Shown here: piece after piece, positions 34,490 through 43,516 of the stretch
Layout of the letters: every line of letters begins with the position of its first letter
How positions within the stretch are numbered: position 1 is the first letter of the stretch
Source of the DNA: Halovulum marinum
GTDB lineage: Bacteria > Pseudomonadota > Alphaproteobacteria > Rhodobacterales > Rhodobacteraceae
DNA length: 64,000 nt
Direction of reading: 5' to 3'
Assembly: GCF_009697225.1 (NCBI RefSeq)
Contig: NZ_WIND01000008.1
Span: forward strand, 1-64,000
Position numbers and translations under genes: made by a program
Notes under the pieces: generated by a model
Told to the model about the DNA's origin: nothing
Database searches by the model: none
What the model saw: the letters and a program-made list of their open reading frames with translations, nothing else

Positions 34490-35046
34490 CAGGAATTCCC
34501 TGCATTGGCGCGTGCAAGTTCGGATTCCGCGCGGGCGATCTCGTATTCGATCTCGGCCGCCTCGGGGTCGTGCCCGGCGCGGACCTCGACCCGGCGCTCG
34601 GGCAGGGTCAGAAGGCGGCCGAGGATCAGCAGCGCGGCGCTGACCGGCAGGATGCCCTGGACGAAGCTGCGCGGCACGAAGCGCAGCGTGGTCATGGTCT
34701 CGTTGCCGAAGATGTCCAGGATCGCCCAGCCCGCCCAGGCAGTGACGGCGAAAGTGGTCAGAAAGATCGCCTCGCCCAGCCAGAAGCAGACCATGCGCCC
34801 GGTCATCGGCAGGCCGAACAGCAGCCCGTTGAAGCCGAGGTGCGCGTTGCGCAGCCCGGCCAGGGCCGCGCCGGTGAAGGTGATCCAGGCCAGCAGCACG
34901 GCGGCGACCTCGTCGTACCAGATCAGCGAATTGCCGGAGTAGCGGAACGCGACGCCCAGAAGCACGATGCAGGCCAGCGCGACGATCATCAGGATCGTCG
35001 CGGCCTGAAGGGCGGCGTCGAGCAGGCGCGATAGGCGGGCCATCAT
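34489..35046 (-). CDS. TRAP transporter small permease (DctQ type)
   Basis: 185 residues from the ATG at 35046 (a TTG at 35067 would add seven). Four membrane helices: ILMIVALACIVLLGVAFRYSG, then DEVAAVLLAWITFTGAALAG, the DctQ signature region, and two more before a charged C-terminal tail (about 155-185) that is longer than usual. It assists the large permease. It follows the binding-protein gene after a 10-bp GC hairpin. Confidence 0.9.
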   Translation of the reverse strand: MMARLSRLLDAALQAATILMIVALACIVLLGVAFRYSGNSLIWYDEVAAVLLAWITFTGAALAGLRNAHLGFNGLLFGLPMTGRMVCFWLGEAIFLTTFAVTAWAGWAILDIFGNETMTTLRFVPRSFVQGILPVSAALLILGRLLTLPERRVEVRAGHDPEAAEIEYEIARAESELARANAGNS

Positions 35047-35074
35047 CTTTGAGCGCAATCCCTGCAAGAGAATA

Positions 35075-35099
35075 CGGGGCGCGGACGCGCCGCGCCCCG
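35075..35099 (-). terminator. Intercistronic GC hairpin between TRAP binding protein and DctQ genes
   Basis: Perfect 10-bp stem: CGGGGCGCGG at 35075-35084 with CCGCGCCCCG at 35090-35099, 5-base loop. It lies 8 bases past the binding-protein stop and ~28 bases before the dctQ-type start. There is no T-run, so partial termination or mRNA 3'-end protection is likely. Confidence 0.7.
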
Positions 35100-35107
35100 G
35101 TTCCGTG

Positions 35108-36088
35108 TCACGAGCCGTCGGCCAGCGACAGCACCTGGTCGATCATCGCCTGCCCGTTCTCGACTTCGCTGGCGAATTTCTCGTAGAGCGGCGCGGACGC
35201 CGCGACGAAGGCGGCCCGGTCGGTCTCGTTGACCGCCATTCCGCCGGCCTTCAGCTTCTCCAGCAGCTCGCCGTCCTGTGCGGCCCCCTGCTCGCGCGCC
35301 CACAGCGCCACCTCCTGCGCGGTCTCGGTCAGCACCTGCTGGATCTCGGGGTCCAGCTTCTCGAAAGCGGCGACGCCCACGGTCGGATAGGCGGGCGAGT
35401 AGATGTGCCCGGACAGCGACAGATACTCCTGCACCTCGTCCAGCTTGCCGCCGGCGATGTTGGTCAGCGGGTTCTCCTGCCCGTCGATGACGCCGGTCTG
35501 CAGCGCGACGAATACCTCCGAGAACGCCATCGGCGTGGGATTCGCGCCGTATTCCTTGAACATCGCCACCCGCCAGGACGAATTCGGCGTGCGGATCTTC
35601 AGCCCCTGCAGGTCGGCCGGCGTGGTAATCGGACGCTCGTTGTTGGTGATCTGGCGGAACCCGTTTTCCCACACTGCCAGCGGGCGGTATCCCTGCGCCT
35701 CGGCGGCCGGCACCAGCACATCCTTGAACAGGGTCTCGTCGATGCGGGCCAGATGATCGCGGTTTGCGACCAGGAAGGGCAGGTCGAAGATCGCATATTC
35801 CGAGGCAATTTCGGGCATGATCGACGAGGGCAGCGTCAGGTGCATCGTGCCCAGCTTGATCTTCTGCAGCATGTCCTTGTCCTTGCCCAGCTGCGAGCTG
35901 TCGAAGACCTTGACCACCGCGGTATCGCCCAGTTTCTCGTTCGCGCGCCGCGCGAACTCGCTGGCCGACTGCTCCTGCAGCGAGCCGGTGGCGGCGCTGA
36001 TGCCGAAGATGATCTCTTCCTGCGCGGTGGCGCCTCCGCCCAACAGCGCCAGCGCCGCCGCGCCGAAGATCGCGTGTCCGAGTCTCAT
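35108..36088 (-). CDS. TRAP transporter periplasmic binding protein (DctP type)
   Basis: 326 residues with a signal peptide (MRLGHAIFGAAALALLGGGATAQ). The mature part has DctP family marks: SEFARRANEKLGDTAVVKVF, the LQGLKIRTPNSSWR segment with the carboxylate-binding Arg, and FVALQTGVIDGQENPLTNI. The ATG at 36088 follows GGGAGGAG. It binds an acidic substrate for the DctQM permease. The adjacent PdxA-family gene suggests a hydroxy- or sugar-acid, but the ligand is not certain. Confidence 0.93.
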   Translation of the reverse strand: MRLGHAIFGAAALALLGGGATAQEEIIFGISAATGSLQEQSASEFARRANEKLGDTAVVKVFDSSQLGKDKDMLQKIKLGTMHLTLPSSIMPEIASEYAIFDLPFLVANRDHLARIDETLFKDVLVPAAEAQGYRPLAVWENGFRQITNNERPITTPADLQGLKIRTPNSSWRVAMFKEYGANPTPMAFSEVFVALQTGVIDGQENPLTNIAGGKLDEVQEYLSLSGHIYSPAYPTVGVAAFEKLDPEIQQVLTETAQEVALWAREQGAAQDGELLEKLKAGGMAVNETDRAAFVAASAPLYEKFASEVENGQAMIDQVLSLADGS

Positions 36089-36143
36089 TGCTGTCTCCTC
36101 CCTTGGTGTATGGCGGGCACGCCGCCGGTTCTGGTTGCTGATC

Positions 36144-37220
36144 TCACCCGGCGACCGGCGCGAATTCGACCTTTCCGTCGAACAGGCCCGGCAGATCCGC
36201 GGCCGATACGGTCTGCGTCCGCGGCGCGCCGCGGCTGGCCAGGCGCCGGCCCAGCGCCACGGCATTGAAGGTCGCGCCGGTGTCGGCGATGCCCTGCCCC
36301 GCGATGTCGTAGGCGGTGCCGTGCGCGGGCGTGACGATCGGGAACGGGTAGCCCGCGATCAGCGTCACGCCGCGATCGAATCCCAGCAGCTTCATCGCGA
36401 TCTGACCCTGGTCATGGTACATCGTCATCACCGCGTCGAATTCGCCCTTCACCGCGCGCACGAACACCGTGTCCGAGGGGATCGGCCCGGTCACGGCCAT
36501 CTGCCGGGCGCGAGCGCGCTCGACCGCCGGACGCAATATATCCTCGTCCTCGTCGCCGAAGTTGCGCCCGTCGCCGGCGTGCGGATTCAGCGCCGCGACG
36601 CCGATCCGCGGCCGCTCGAAGCCGGCACCCTCCATGGTCTCGACGGTCAGGCGCAAGGCATCGAAGATGCGATCCTCGGTCAGCGCATCCGCCACGTCGC
36701 GCAGCGGGATGTGCGAGGTGACGCGAGCATTCCAGACCTCGTCCAGCACGTTGAACTCCCGCCCGGAACGGGTCGCGCCGATGGTCTGGTTGATGAACCC
36801 GATCTCGTCGACGTAGTCGGCCTTGGCCAACCGCATCCCGTGCTTGTTGAACGGTGTGAAGAACACCGTGCCAGCGACGCCGACCGCCGCCAGCCGTAGC
36901 GCCGCGGCGAAATTCTGCAATGCGGCGCGGCCGGTCGTCTCGCTGGCGGCGCCCGGGGTCACCGCGCCGGGGTCGCAATTGGCCATGTCGACGATGAAAC
37001 TGCCGTTCGGCAGCCCCTCGACCAGCCCGCCGGGCGCCAGCACCGGCAGATCCAGCGTCACCCCGGCCTGACGGGCGCCCATTGCCAGCACGCGGGCGTC
37101 GCCGATCACGATCATGTCGCCACGATTCGCCTCGTCGTCGGCCAGCACGCGCGCGCTGAGCTCGGGGCTGATTCCGCCTGCGTCTCCGATGGCGAAGGCG
37201 ACTCGGGGGGCATGAATCAT
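36144..37220 (-). CDS. PdxA-family NAD-dependent dehydrogenase (PdxA2-like)
   Basis: 358 residues of the 4-hydroxythreonine-4-phosphate dehydrogenase family. Family marks include FAIGDAGGISPELSARVL at the N-terminus, metal-binding His in PFNKHGMRLA, TMYHDQGQIAMKLLGFDRGV and TPAHGTAYDIAGQG. PdxA oxidises a phosphorylated hydroxy acid and decarboxylates it. Many catabolic paralogues (PdxA2) act on threonate or erythronate phosphates together with a DUF1537 kinase; no such kinase is in this window. It heads the TRAP unit and is divergent from the GntR regulator. The ATG at 37220 follows AGGAGA and is preferred over the upstream frame start. Confidence 0.88.
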   Translation of the reverse strand: MIHAPRVAFAIGDAGGISPELSARVLADDEANRGDMIVIGDARVLAMGARQAGVTLDLPVLAPGGLVEGLPNGSFIVDMANCDPGAVTPGAASETTGRAALQNFAAALRLAAVGVAGTVFFTPFNKHGMRLAKADYVDEIGFINQTIGATRSGREFNVLDEVWNARVTSHIPLRDVADALTEDRIFDALRLTVETMEGAGFERPRIGVAALNPHAGDGRNFGDEDEDILRPAVERARARQMAVTGPIPSDTVFVRAVKGEFDAVMTMYHDQGQIAMKLLGFDRGVTLIAGYPFPIVTPAHGTAYDIAGQGIADTGATFNAVALGRRLASRGAPRTQTVSAADLPGLFDGKVEFAPVAG

Positions 37221-37233
37221 GTATATTCTCTCC

Positions 37234-37243
37234 TTGTATACAA
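37234..37243. promoter_or_regulatory. GntR/FCD operator candidate
   Basis: TTGTATACAA is a perfect 10-bp palindrome of the TnGTnnACnA type recognised by FCD-class GntR regulators. It lies 13 bases before the PdxA-family start and 73 bases before the divergent GntR gene. A weaker copy, ATGTATATTC, lies next to it at 37219-37228. Confidence 0.6.
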
Positions 37244-37316
37244 AATACATTGATCAAACTCGCCGCGCAATGCAAGAGGTTCTATACTGGCGAAAACGAC
37301 GCGAGGCGGAGACAGC

Positions 37317-37991
37317 ATGGCAGATCTGGGCATGACGGCGGGCGGGCCGGTCGCGATCCGCAAGCAGACCCTGCACGATCAGGTGGCCAACCGGATCCGC
37401 GACCTGATCATCGAGGGCTATCTGGAGCCGGGCAGCCGAATCGACGAAACCCGGCTGATCGAGCAGCTGGAAGTCTCGCGCACCCCGTTCCGCGAGGCGC
37501 TGCGCACGCTGGCGGCCGAGGGGCTGGTCATCATCCGCCCGTCCCGCGGCGCGGTGGTCCGGAAGCTGACGCCGCAGGACGTCCACTCGATGCTGGAGGT
37601 TCTGGCGCATCTGGAAAGGCTCGCCGGACAGCTGGCGTGCGAACGGGCCAGCGACGCCCAGGTCGCGGCGCTGATCGCGCTGCACGAAGAGATGATGCGG
37701 CACTACGAAAAGCGCGAGCGGATGCCCTATTACAAGCTGAACCAGGAGTTCCACTCGCGCCTGGCCGAGATGACCGGCAACGAGACCCTGCAGGAGATGC
37801 AGCGCAACATCCAGGCGCGGCTGAAGCGGATCCGCTTTCTCGGCAACCGCTCGCCGGAGTACTGGGCCGCGGCGGTCGGCGAGCACGAGAGGATGGCGGA
37901 CGCGCTGTCGCGCCGCGACGGGCAGGCGCTGGGCGAAGTCATGGCGCAACACCTGTCGAATACCTGGGACCGGGTGAAAAGCATCGTCTGA
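37317..37991 (+). CDS. GntR-family (FCD domain) transcriptional regulator
   Basis: 224 residues: winged helix-turn-helix with IDETRLIEQLEVSRTPFREALRTL at about 41-64, then an FCD domain with the metal/acid-binding pattern (LNQEFHSRLAEMTGN, EHERMADALSRRD). It faces the PdxA/TRAP operon across a 96-base region containing a perfect TTGTATACAA palindrome, so it most likely represses that operon until the imported acid or a product is present. Confidence 0.92.
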   Translation: MADLGMTAGGPVAIRKQTLHDQVANRIRDLIIEGYLEPGSRIDETRLIEQLEVSRTPFREALRTLAAEGLVIIRPSRGAVVRKLTPQDVHSMLEVLAHLERLAGQLACERASDAQVAALIALHEEMMRHYEKRERMPYYKLNQEFHSRLAEMTGNETLQEMQRNIQARLKRIRFLGNRSPEYWAAAVGEHERMADALSRRDGQALGEVMAQHLSNTWDRVKSIV

Positions 37992-38016
37992 GACGCTTGC
38001 CAGCGCGACTGTCGCA

Positions 38017-38050
38017 AAAAAATGCGGACCGGAGGGCAGGACCGGTCCGC
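38017..38050 (-). terminator. Intrinsic terminator for the hypothetical gene at 38101
   Basis: Read on the minus strand, a perfect 9-bp stem (GCGGACCGG / CCGGTCCGC at 38024-38032 and 38042-38050, 9-base loop) is followed after one base by a run of seven T (A-run at 38016-38022). This is the clearest intrinsic terminator in the window. It lies 51 bases past the stop of the minus-strand gene and may also limit read-through from the GntR gene. Confidence 0.85.
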
Positions 38051-38100
38051 CAGATAGGCGCGTCTCGACAGGCAACGTGACTGCGCCGAAAACGATGTTC

Positions 38101-38484
38101 TCAGGATGCGACTGACGGCTGACGCATCTGCTGCACGATCCGCAAGGCCGCGTCGTGGCTTGCCTGATTGACCCGAAGAAGCCGCTCGTGGCGTGTCAGA
38201 ACCCAGTCGTCCTGTCTTGCGTCGGCTGGCAGCGCCGCGAACCGCGCCTGCTGCCGGGCCTGCAACGCGCAAAGGTGCTCCGCCAAGGCGCGCTGGCGGT
38301 CCGGCCGCTTCAGCGCGTACGCAACGAAATCCATGACGGTACCGCAATCCGGCACGAAGCCGTGGACGGTGGTTTCCGGCCCGCATTCACTGTTGCGATC
38401 CGCGCTCCGCGCGTTGCCGGCCGTGCGGTGGTGCGGCGTGAACAGTGCCGCGTCGGGCGAAGCCTCGTCCTGAGCATAGGTCAT
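38101..38484 (-). CDS. Hypothetical protein (127 aa)
   Basis: I do not recognise this protein. It is 127 residues, soluble, without signal peptide. The second half is helical and charged (DRQRALAEHLCALQARQQAR, LTRHERLLRVNQASHDAALR), which suggests a small helical bundle. It stands alone between convergent and divergent neighbours with its own strong terminator, so it is a genuine single-gene unit. It is divergent from the response regulator at 38687, leaving ~200 bases of shared upstream DNA. Confidence 0.65.
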   Translation of the reverse strand: MTYAQDEASPDAALFTPHHRTAGNARSADRNSECGPETTVHGFVPDCGTVMDFVAYALKRPDRQRALAEHLCALQARQQARFAALPADARQDDWVLTRHERLLRVNQASHDAALRIVQQMRQPSVAS

Positions 38485-38686
38485 TTCGCGACCTCCTGGT
38501 CTGTTGTCGGTACGGGCAATCTAGGTCACGTCGCGGCCGGGCATTCGCAGCGGTTTTGTCGAACTGTGACAAGCTGTGTCACGCTCTCGGAGCAGCAACC
38601 GCGTCGCAAAATCTGCTGCGGCGAATCTTCCGTTTCTGCTATGAGATCGGATCGCGCGGCACGGCGCCGCGGGACGTGGCAGACTC

Positions 38687-39406
38687 ATGACATCGGCAAA
38701 ACACATCCTCGTCGTGGACGACGATCCGGACATCTGCGAACTCGTCGCCGGCATCCTCATGCGCGAAAACTACGCTGTCAGCCGCGCATGGAACGTCGCA
38801 GGCGCCCGGCAGCAGCTTGGCACAACCGACGTCGATCTGATCATCCTCGACCTCATGCTGCCGGATCAGGACGGGCTGAGCTTCTGCCGCGCGCTGCGCG
38901 GCGAGGCGGTCGCCACGCCGATCATCATGCTGACCGCGAAGGGCGATGATTTCGACCGGGTGCTGGGGCTGGAGATGGGCGCCGACGACTACCTGGCGAA
39001 ACCGTTCCACAGCCGCGAGCTGCTGGCGCGGATCCGGGCGGTCCTGCGCCGCAGCGCCGGCGCGCTGCAGCCGGCCAACGAGCCCTCCGGGCGCTTCATC
39101 CGCTTCGAGGGATGGACCCTCGACACTGCGAAACGCGAGCTGGTCTCCGCCAGCGACGTCGTGGTGTTTCTCAGCGGCGCGGAATACGAGCTTCTGCTGG
39201 CATTCCTGACCTGGCCGCAGGTGACCCTGTCGCGCGAGAAACTGCTCGACGCGACGCGCGGGCGCTCGGCGGCGATCTCGGATCGCAGCATCGATATCCA
39301 GGTCAGCCGCCTGCGCCGCAAGCTCGGCGACGACCCGAAAACACCCCGCATCATCCGAACGATCTGGGGAGACGGCTATCTGTTCACGCCGGATATCGCC
39401 CGATGA
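38687..39406 (+). CDS. OmpR-family response regulator
   Basis: 239 residues: receiver domain with acidic pocket VDDDP, phosphorylated Asp at about 55 (LIILDLMLPDQDG), MLTAKGDD and YLAKPFHS, then a winged-helix domain (SGAEYELLLAFLTWPQ, ending IIRTIWGDGYLFTPD). Its stop overlaps the kinase start as ATGA. The SLC13-type permease gene directly downstream is the likeliest target, although the sequence gives no binding site. Confidence 0.92.
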   Translation: MTSAKHILVVDDDPDICELVAGILMRENYAVSRAWNVAGARQQLGTTDVDLIILDLMLPDQDGLSFCRALRGEAVATPIIMLTAKGDDFDRVLGLEMGADDYLAKPFHSRELLARIRAVLRRSAGALQPANEPSGRFIRFEGWTLDTAKRELVSASDVVVFLSGAEYELLLAFLTWPQVTLSREKLLDATRGRSAAISDRSIDIQVSRLRRKLGDDPKTPRIIRTIWGDGYLFTPDIAR

Positions 39407-40788
39407 TGCGCGCACGCAGCATGCGGGGCGAGACCTCGGCGATCATCATCATCAGCTTCCTGCTGTCCCACGTGGCAGGCTACCTGTTCTACGCGCTGGA
39501 CCGGCGTGACGCGATCGAGATGACCGGAGCGGTCGATCTGGCCGAGCGTGCGGCGGGCATCAGCCGGCTGCTGCGGGACCTGCCACCATCGTGGCGCCGC
39601 GACGTGATCCAGTTCTCGGACAGCCGCACGTTCCGCGTATGGTCGGGCGACGAGCCGTCGGTGCACGCGCTGGCTTCCTCCGACGAGGAATTGGAGATCG
39701 CGGCCTACCTCCGCTCGCAGCTGCCGCGGATCGCGGATCACGACATGCGGGTCCGCTTTGTCGGCAAAGCCGACAGCAGAAGCGCCCCGCCCACGTTCGA
39801 GGCCACCGCCCCCGCCGCGCCGCCGACCGCCGGCCTGGATCCTCCGGAAGACGGCGCGGCGCTGGAGATATCGATCCGGCACGCGGCAGGCGAATGGATC
39901 AACTTCCTGGGCGCGCTCAACACCCCGAAGTCGCTGCTGCCCGAACTGCTGGTGGCGAACCTGGTCTCGGCGGTCCTGGGCATCGCGCTGGTCGCGTTCT
40001 GGCTGGTGGGCCGCGTCACCCGCCCGCTGGCCAGATTCGCCGAGGCCGCCGAGGCGCTTGGCCGGGATCTGTTCCGCCCGCCGCTGGTCGTGACGGGCCC
40101 GGCCGAGGTCGCCGTCGCGGCCGCGGCCTTCAACCGGATGCAGCAGCGGCTTACCCGGCTGATCCAGTCCCGGACCGAGATGCTGGCCGCGATCTCGCAC
40201 GATCTGCGGACACCGCTGACGCAGATCCGCCTGCGGCTGGAGATGATGCCGCTGACCACCGAACGGCGGAAGACCCTGGCCGCGATCGACGACATGGACG
40301 CGACGATCGGCAGCTTCCTGTCGTACGCGCGGGCGGCTCACGACAGCGAGGAGAAGTCGCGCGTCGATCTGGGCGCACTGGTCAGCAGCATCTGCGACGA
40401 CCTCGGCGATTGCGGCGCGCCCGTCACCTGCGACTGCGAAAGCGGTCTGGTGATCCGGTGCAAGCGCCTTGCGGTCAAGCGGGCGATCGTCAACCTGATC
40501 GACAATGCGGTGAAATACGGAAACGAGGCGGATGTTCAGGTCCGGCGCTGCGGACGCCAGGTCGTGGTCGGCATCGCCGACACCGGACCCGGCATTCCGG
40601 AGCAGGAGATGGCCGCTGTGCTGCGGCCGTTTCACCGGGGCAACCGGACGCAGCACGGCGGCGCGCGACCCGGCACCGGACTGGGCCTGAGCATCGCGCA
40701 GGCAGTGGTGGAGGATCACGGCGGCGAACTGCGGCTCTCGAACCGGCCCGGCACGGGTCTGCTTGCCGAGATCATTTTCGCCGTCTGA
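39403..40788 (+). CDS. Sensor histidine kinase (EnvZ/RstB-like)
   Basis: 461 residues: N-terminal helix (AIIIISFLLSHVAGYLFYAL), a ~150-residue periplasmic part with a Pro/Ala-rich stretch, second helix (LVSAVLGIALVAFWLVG) and HAMP domain, then the His box AAISHDLRTPLTQIRLRLE with His at about 266, and an HATPase with NLIDNAVKYG, DTGPGIP and GTGLGLSIA. The ATG at 39403 is chosen because of the ATGA overlap with the regulator. The signal is unknown. Confidence 0.92.
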   Translation: MMRARSMRGETSAIIIISFLLSHVAGYLFYALDRRDAIEMTGAVDLAERAAGISRLLRDLPPSWRRDVIQFSDSRTFRVWSGDEPSVHALASSDEELEIAAYLRSQLPRIADHDMRVRFVGKADSRSAPPTFEATAPAAPPTAGLDPPEDGAALEISIRHAAGEWINFLGALNTPKSLLPELLVANLVSAVLGIALVAFWLVGRVTRPLARFAEAAEALGRDLFRPPLVVTGPAEVAVAAAAFNRMQQRLTRLIQSRTEMLAAISHDLRTPLTQIRLRLEMMPLTTERRKTLAAIDDMDATIGSFLSYARAAHDSEEKSRVDLGALVSSICDDLGDCGAPVTCDCESGLVIRCKRLAVKRAIVNLIDNAVKYGNEADVQVRRCGRQVVVGIADTGPGIPEQEMAAVLRPFHRGNRTQHGGARPGTGLGLSIAQAVVEDHGGELRLSNRPGTGLLAEIIFAV

Positions 40789-40837
40789 GCCCGCTCGTCG
40801 CAGCCTCATGTTCCCGCCCCCTGCCCGGAGTTTCGTC

Positions 40838-42628
40838 GTGATCCTTGACCTCGGCACCACCGCCCCCTTTGCCGCGATCGCGCTTACGCTGTGCGTCTTC
40901 GTCGTGTTCCTGCTCGAGGTGCGGGAGGCCGAGGTCGTTGCGTTGTGCGGCGCGGCGGCGGCGCTGCTCCTCGGGCTGGTGACCGTCGAGGACGTGCTGC
41001 GGGCGATCGGCAATCCCGCCCCGGCGACCATCGGCGCGATGTTCGTCCTCAGCGCCGCGCTGGTGCGCACCGGTGTGCTGGACTTCGTGGCCCGGCACCT
41101 CAGCAGCGGTGTCGCCGCCCATCCCCGCCTGACTCTCGCCGGGTTCTTCGTCGCCGCAGCGGCGGCATCCGCCTTCATGAACAACACTCCGGTGGTGATG
41201 GTGCTGATACCGGTGATGTTCGCGATGGCGAAGGAGATCGGCGTCAGCGCCTCGCGGCTGCTGATCCCGCTGTCGTATGTCGTCATTCTCGGGGGCACCT
41301 GCTCGCTGATCGGGACATCGACCAACCTGCTGGTCGACGGCGTCGCCCGAGACATCGGCCTGGCCCCGTTCACGCTGTTCGAGATCGCGCCGCTGGGCAT
41401 AGTCGTCGCCCTTGTCGGCGGTGGGTTCCTGGCACTCGCGGCCCCGAGGCTGCTGCCCGACCGGTACGCACTCGGCGATTCAGCCGGATTGCGCGACCGC
41501 AGGTTCTGGACCGTCGAGCTGTTCGTCCCGACCGGATCGCCGCTGATCGGCCGGCGCGTCGACGGCGTCGCCGAGTTCAGGCGGGGGTCCGGGCGCGTGA
41601 TCGACCTGATCCGGGACGACGCGTCGCTGCGCCTACATCTCGCCACGGCAGAACTCCGCGCCGGGGACCGCGTTGTGCTGCACACCTCCGACGCCGAGGT
41701 GATGGGCTTCCGCGAGCGCGGCACCGCCGGACTGGAGATCGCCGGCGCCGAGATGGCGCAGGCCAGAGCCAGCGTCGTGGTCGAGGCTCTCATCGGTGCC
41801 AATACAGCAGCCGCGGGCCGGAAGATGCGGGACCTGGGCTGGCGCCGTACCTATGGCGTCTACCTGGTCGCGGCGCACCACCGCGGCGCCATGGTGGACC
41901 TGAACGACGCCGAGACCCGGCTGGCAGCGGGCGACACCGTGCTGCTGGACGGCCCGGCGCCGAACATCGAACGTCTCGCCCGGGAAGAGGATCTGACCCT
42001 GCTCGCGCCGATTGCCGCGCGGGCCTACCGGCGCAGGAAGGCGCCGGTCGCGGTCGCGGCCATCGTAGGCGTTGTGCTCGGCGCCGCGCTGAACCTGGCG
42101 CCGATCCTTCCGCTCGCAATCATCGGCGTCGCGGTCGTGCTGCTGACCAACTGCATCGACGCCGACGAGGGCATGGGCGCGGTGGACGGCCGGCTGCTGC
42201 TGCTGGTGGTGTCGATGCTCACCATCGGCAGCGCGCTGCAGAATACCGGGGCGATGCAACTGATCGTCGACCGGCTTGCACCGCTGCTTTCGGGGCTCAG
42301 CCCGCTGCTGGCCCTGGCAGCGGTCTACGCCATCACCTCGCTGCTGACCGAAATGGTCACCAACAACGCGGTGGCGGTGGTGATGACGCCGCTCGCTGCC
42401 GGGGTGGCGGCGCAGCTGGGACTCGATCCGCGCCCGTTCGTCGTGGCCGTCATGTTCGGGGCCAGCGCCAGCTTCGCCACCCCGATCGGCTACCAGACCA
42501 ACACCATGGTCTACAACGCCGGCGGCTACCGGTTCCGGGATTTTCTGCGGATCGGCATTCCGATGAACCTCATCGCGGGCGCGGTCACCGTCCTGGTGGC
42601 GCCACTGATCTGGCCCTTCACCCCGTAG
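40838..42628 (+). CDS. SLC13/DASS-type permease with central TrkA-C (RCK-C) domains
   Basis: 596 residues from the GTG at 40838, which has CGGAG seven bases upstream; an ATG at 40808 would add ten. Membrane halves (about 1-205 and 415-596) flank a soluble centre with two TrkA-C-like segments (FVPTGSPLIGRRVDGVAEFR, VEALIGANTAAAGRKMRDLG). The conserved SNT-type motifs are GTCSLIGTSTNLLVDG and ASFATPIGYQTNTMVYNAGG. The family takes up sulfate, dicarboxylates or related anions with sodium. It follows the two-component genes by ~50 bases and is probably under their control. Confidence 0.88.
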   Translation: MILDLGTTAPFAAIALTLCVFVVFLLEVREAEVVALCGAAAALLLGLVTVEDVLRAIGNPAPATIGAMFVLSAALVRTGVLDFVARHLSSGVAAHPRLTLAGFFVAAAAASAFMNNTPVVMVLIPVMFAMAKEIGVSASRLLIPLSYVVILGGTCSLIGTSTNLLVDGVARDIGLAPFTLFEIAPLGIVVALVGGGFLALAAPRLLPDRYALGDSAGLRDRRFWTVELFVPTGSPLIGRRVDGVAEFRRGSGRVIDLIRDDASLRLHLATAELRAGDRVVLHTSDAEVMGFRERGTAGLEIAGAEMAQARASVVVEALIGANTAAAGRKMRDLGWRRTYGVYLVAAHHRGAMVDLNDAETRLAAGDTVLLDGPAPNIERLAREEDLTLLAPIAARAYRRRKAPVAVAAIVGVVLGAALNLAPILPLAIIGVAVVLLTNCIDADEGMGAVDGRLLLLVVSMLTIGSALQNTGAMQLIVDRLAPLLSGLSPLLALAAVYAITSLLTEMVTNNAVAVVMTPLAAGVAAQLGLDPRPFVVAVMFGASASFATPIGYQTNTMVYNAGGYRFRDFLRIGIPMNLIAGAVTVLVAPLIWPFTP

Positions 42629-42664
42629 CGCGCCCGCGCTGCGGCCTGTGCGATGCCCGGCCGC

Positions 42665-43516
42665 TCACACCGCGGTTTCAGGGTCCAGAAGTTGCGCGCG
42701 CAGCGCCCGCTCATCCAGCGGCGCGCCCGAGAACAGTGCCCAGGCCTGCACGCCCTGGAAAAAGAACAGCTCCCACCCGGAAACCACCGAAAGCCCCGCG
42801 GCGGCGGCGTCGACCAGGAACCGGGTCTCCACCGGCGTATAGACGGCGTCGAACGCCCATTCGGCACCCCGCATCGCGTCGCTCGGCAGGGGCGTGCCGC
42901 CGTAGCCGTCCATGCCGACCGGCGTGCAGTTGATCAGACCCTGCGCCCCGCCGGCAGCGGTTTCCGGCTCGTCCCAGATGCTGACCCGCATGCCACCCGC
43001 AACCGGCCGAAGCGCCGCGGCAAGGGCCTGGGCCCGGTCCGGATCCCGGTCGGACAACCGAAGCTCGCGGGCGCCGAGCTTTGCCAGCCCGAACGCCACC
43101 GCCCGCCCGACCCCGCCGGCGCCGATCATCAGCACGATGCCGGGCGCGCGGCCGCCGCGGCCCGTGCGATAGGCGGACATGAAGCCGGTGTGATCGGTAT
43201 TGTGGCCGCGCGGCCCGTCCGGCCCGAACAGAACCGTGTTCACCGCGCCGATGGCGCGCACCGCGGGATCGTCGATGCGTACATGGCGCACCGCCCTTTC
43301 CTTGTAGGGATAGGTCACGTTGATCCCGCGATATCCGCCCAAGGCGCAGGCATCGAACACCTGCTCGAAACTCTCGCGCCGCTCGGGGGGAACCAGCCGG
43401 TCATAGCAGACGTCGAGCCCGTTCTGCCGTCCCGCCAGACGGTGCAGCAGCGGCGCGTGCGATCCTGCGATATTGTCGCCGATCAGGCCCAGCCTCAGCG
43501 TCCTCCGATCGGTCAT
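42665..43516 (-). CDS. Shikimate dehydrogenase-like protein
   Basis: 283 residues from the ATG at 43516 (AAGGAG upstream). Substrate-binding N-terminal half: GDNIAGSHAPLLHRLAG, catalytic Lys in NVTYPYKE, NTD-type contacts in GAVNTV and GHNTDHTGF. NAD(P)-binding half: GAGGVGRAVAFGLAKLG; C-terminal WELFFFQGVQAWALFSG. True AroE has SxS in the first motif, and here only part of it remains, so a quinate/shikimate-catabolic or other hydroxy-acid dehydrogenase role is possible. It is convergent with the permease and divergent from the BKACE gene. Confidence 0.85.
   Translation of the reverse strand: MTDRRTLRLGLIGDNIAGSHAPLLHRLAGRQNGLDVCYDRLVPPERRESFEQVFDACALGGYRGINVTYPYKERAVRHVRIDDPAVRAIGAVNTVLFGPDGPRGHNTDHTGFMSAYRTGRGGRAPGIVLMIGAGGVGRAVAFGLAKLGARELRLSDRDPDRAQALAAALRPVAGGMRVSIWDEPETAAGGAQGLINCTPVGMDGYGGTPLPSDAMRGAEWAFDAVYTPVETRFLVDAAAAGLSVVSGWELFFFQGVQAWALFSGAPLDERALRAQLLDPETAV

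Noticed and set aside
39376-41802. 808-codon minus-strand open frame opposite the sensor kinase and SLC13 permease
   Set aside because: Ser/Thr/Arg-rich shadow of two genes with full sets of motifs on the plus strand.
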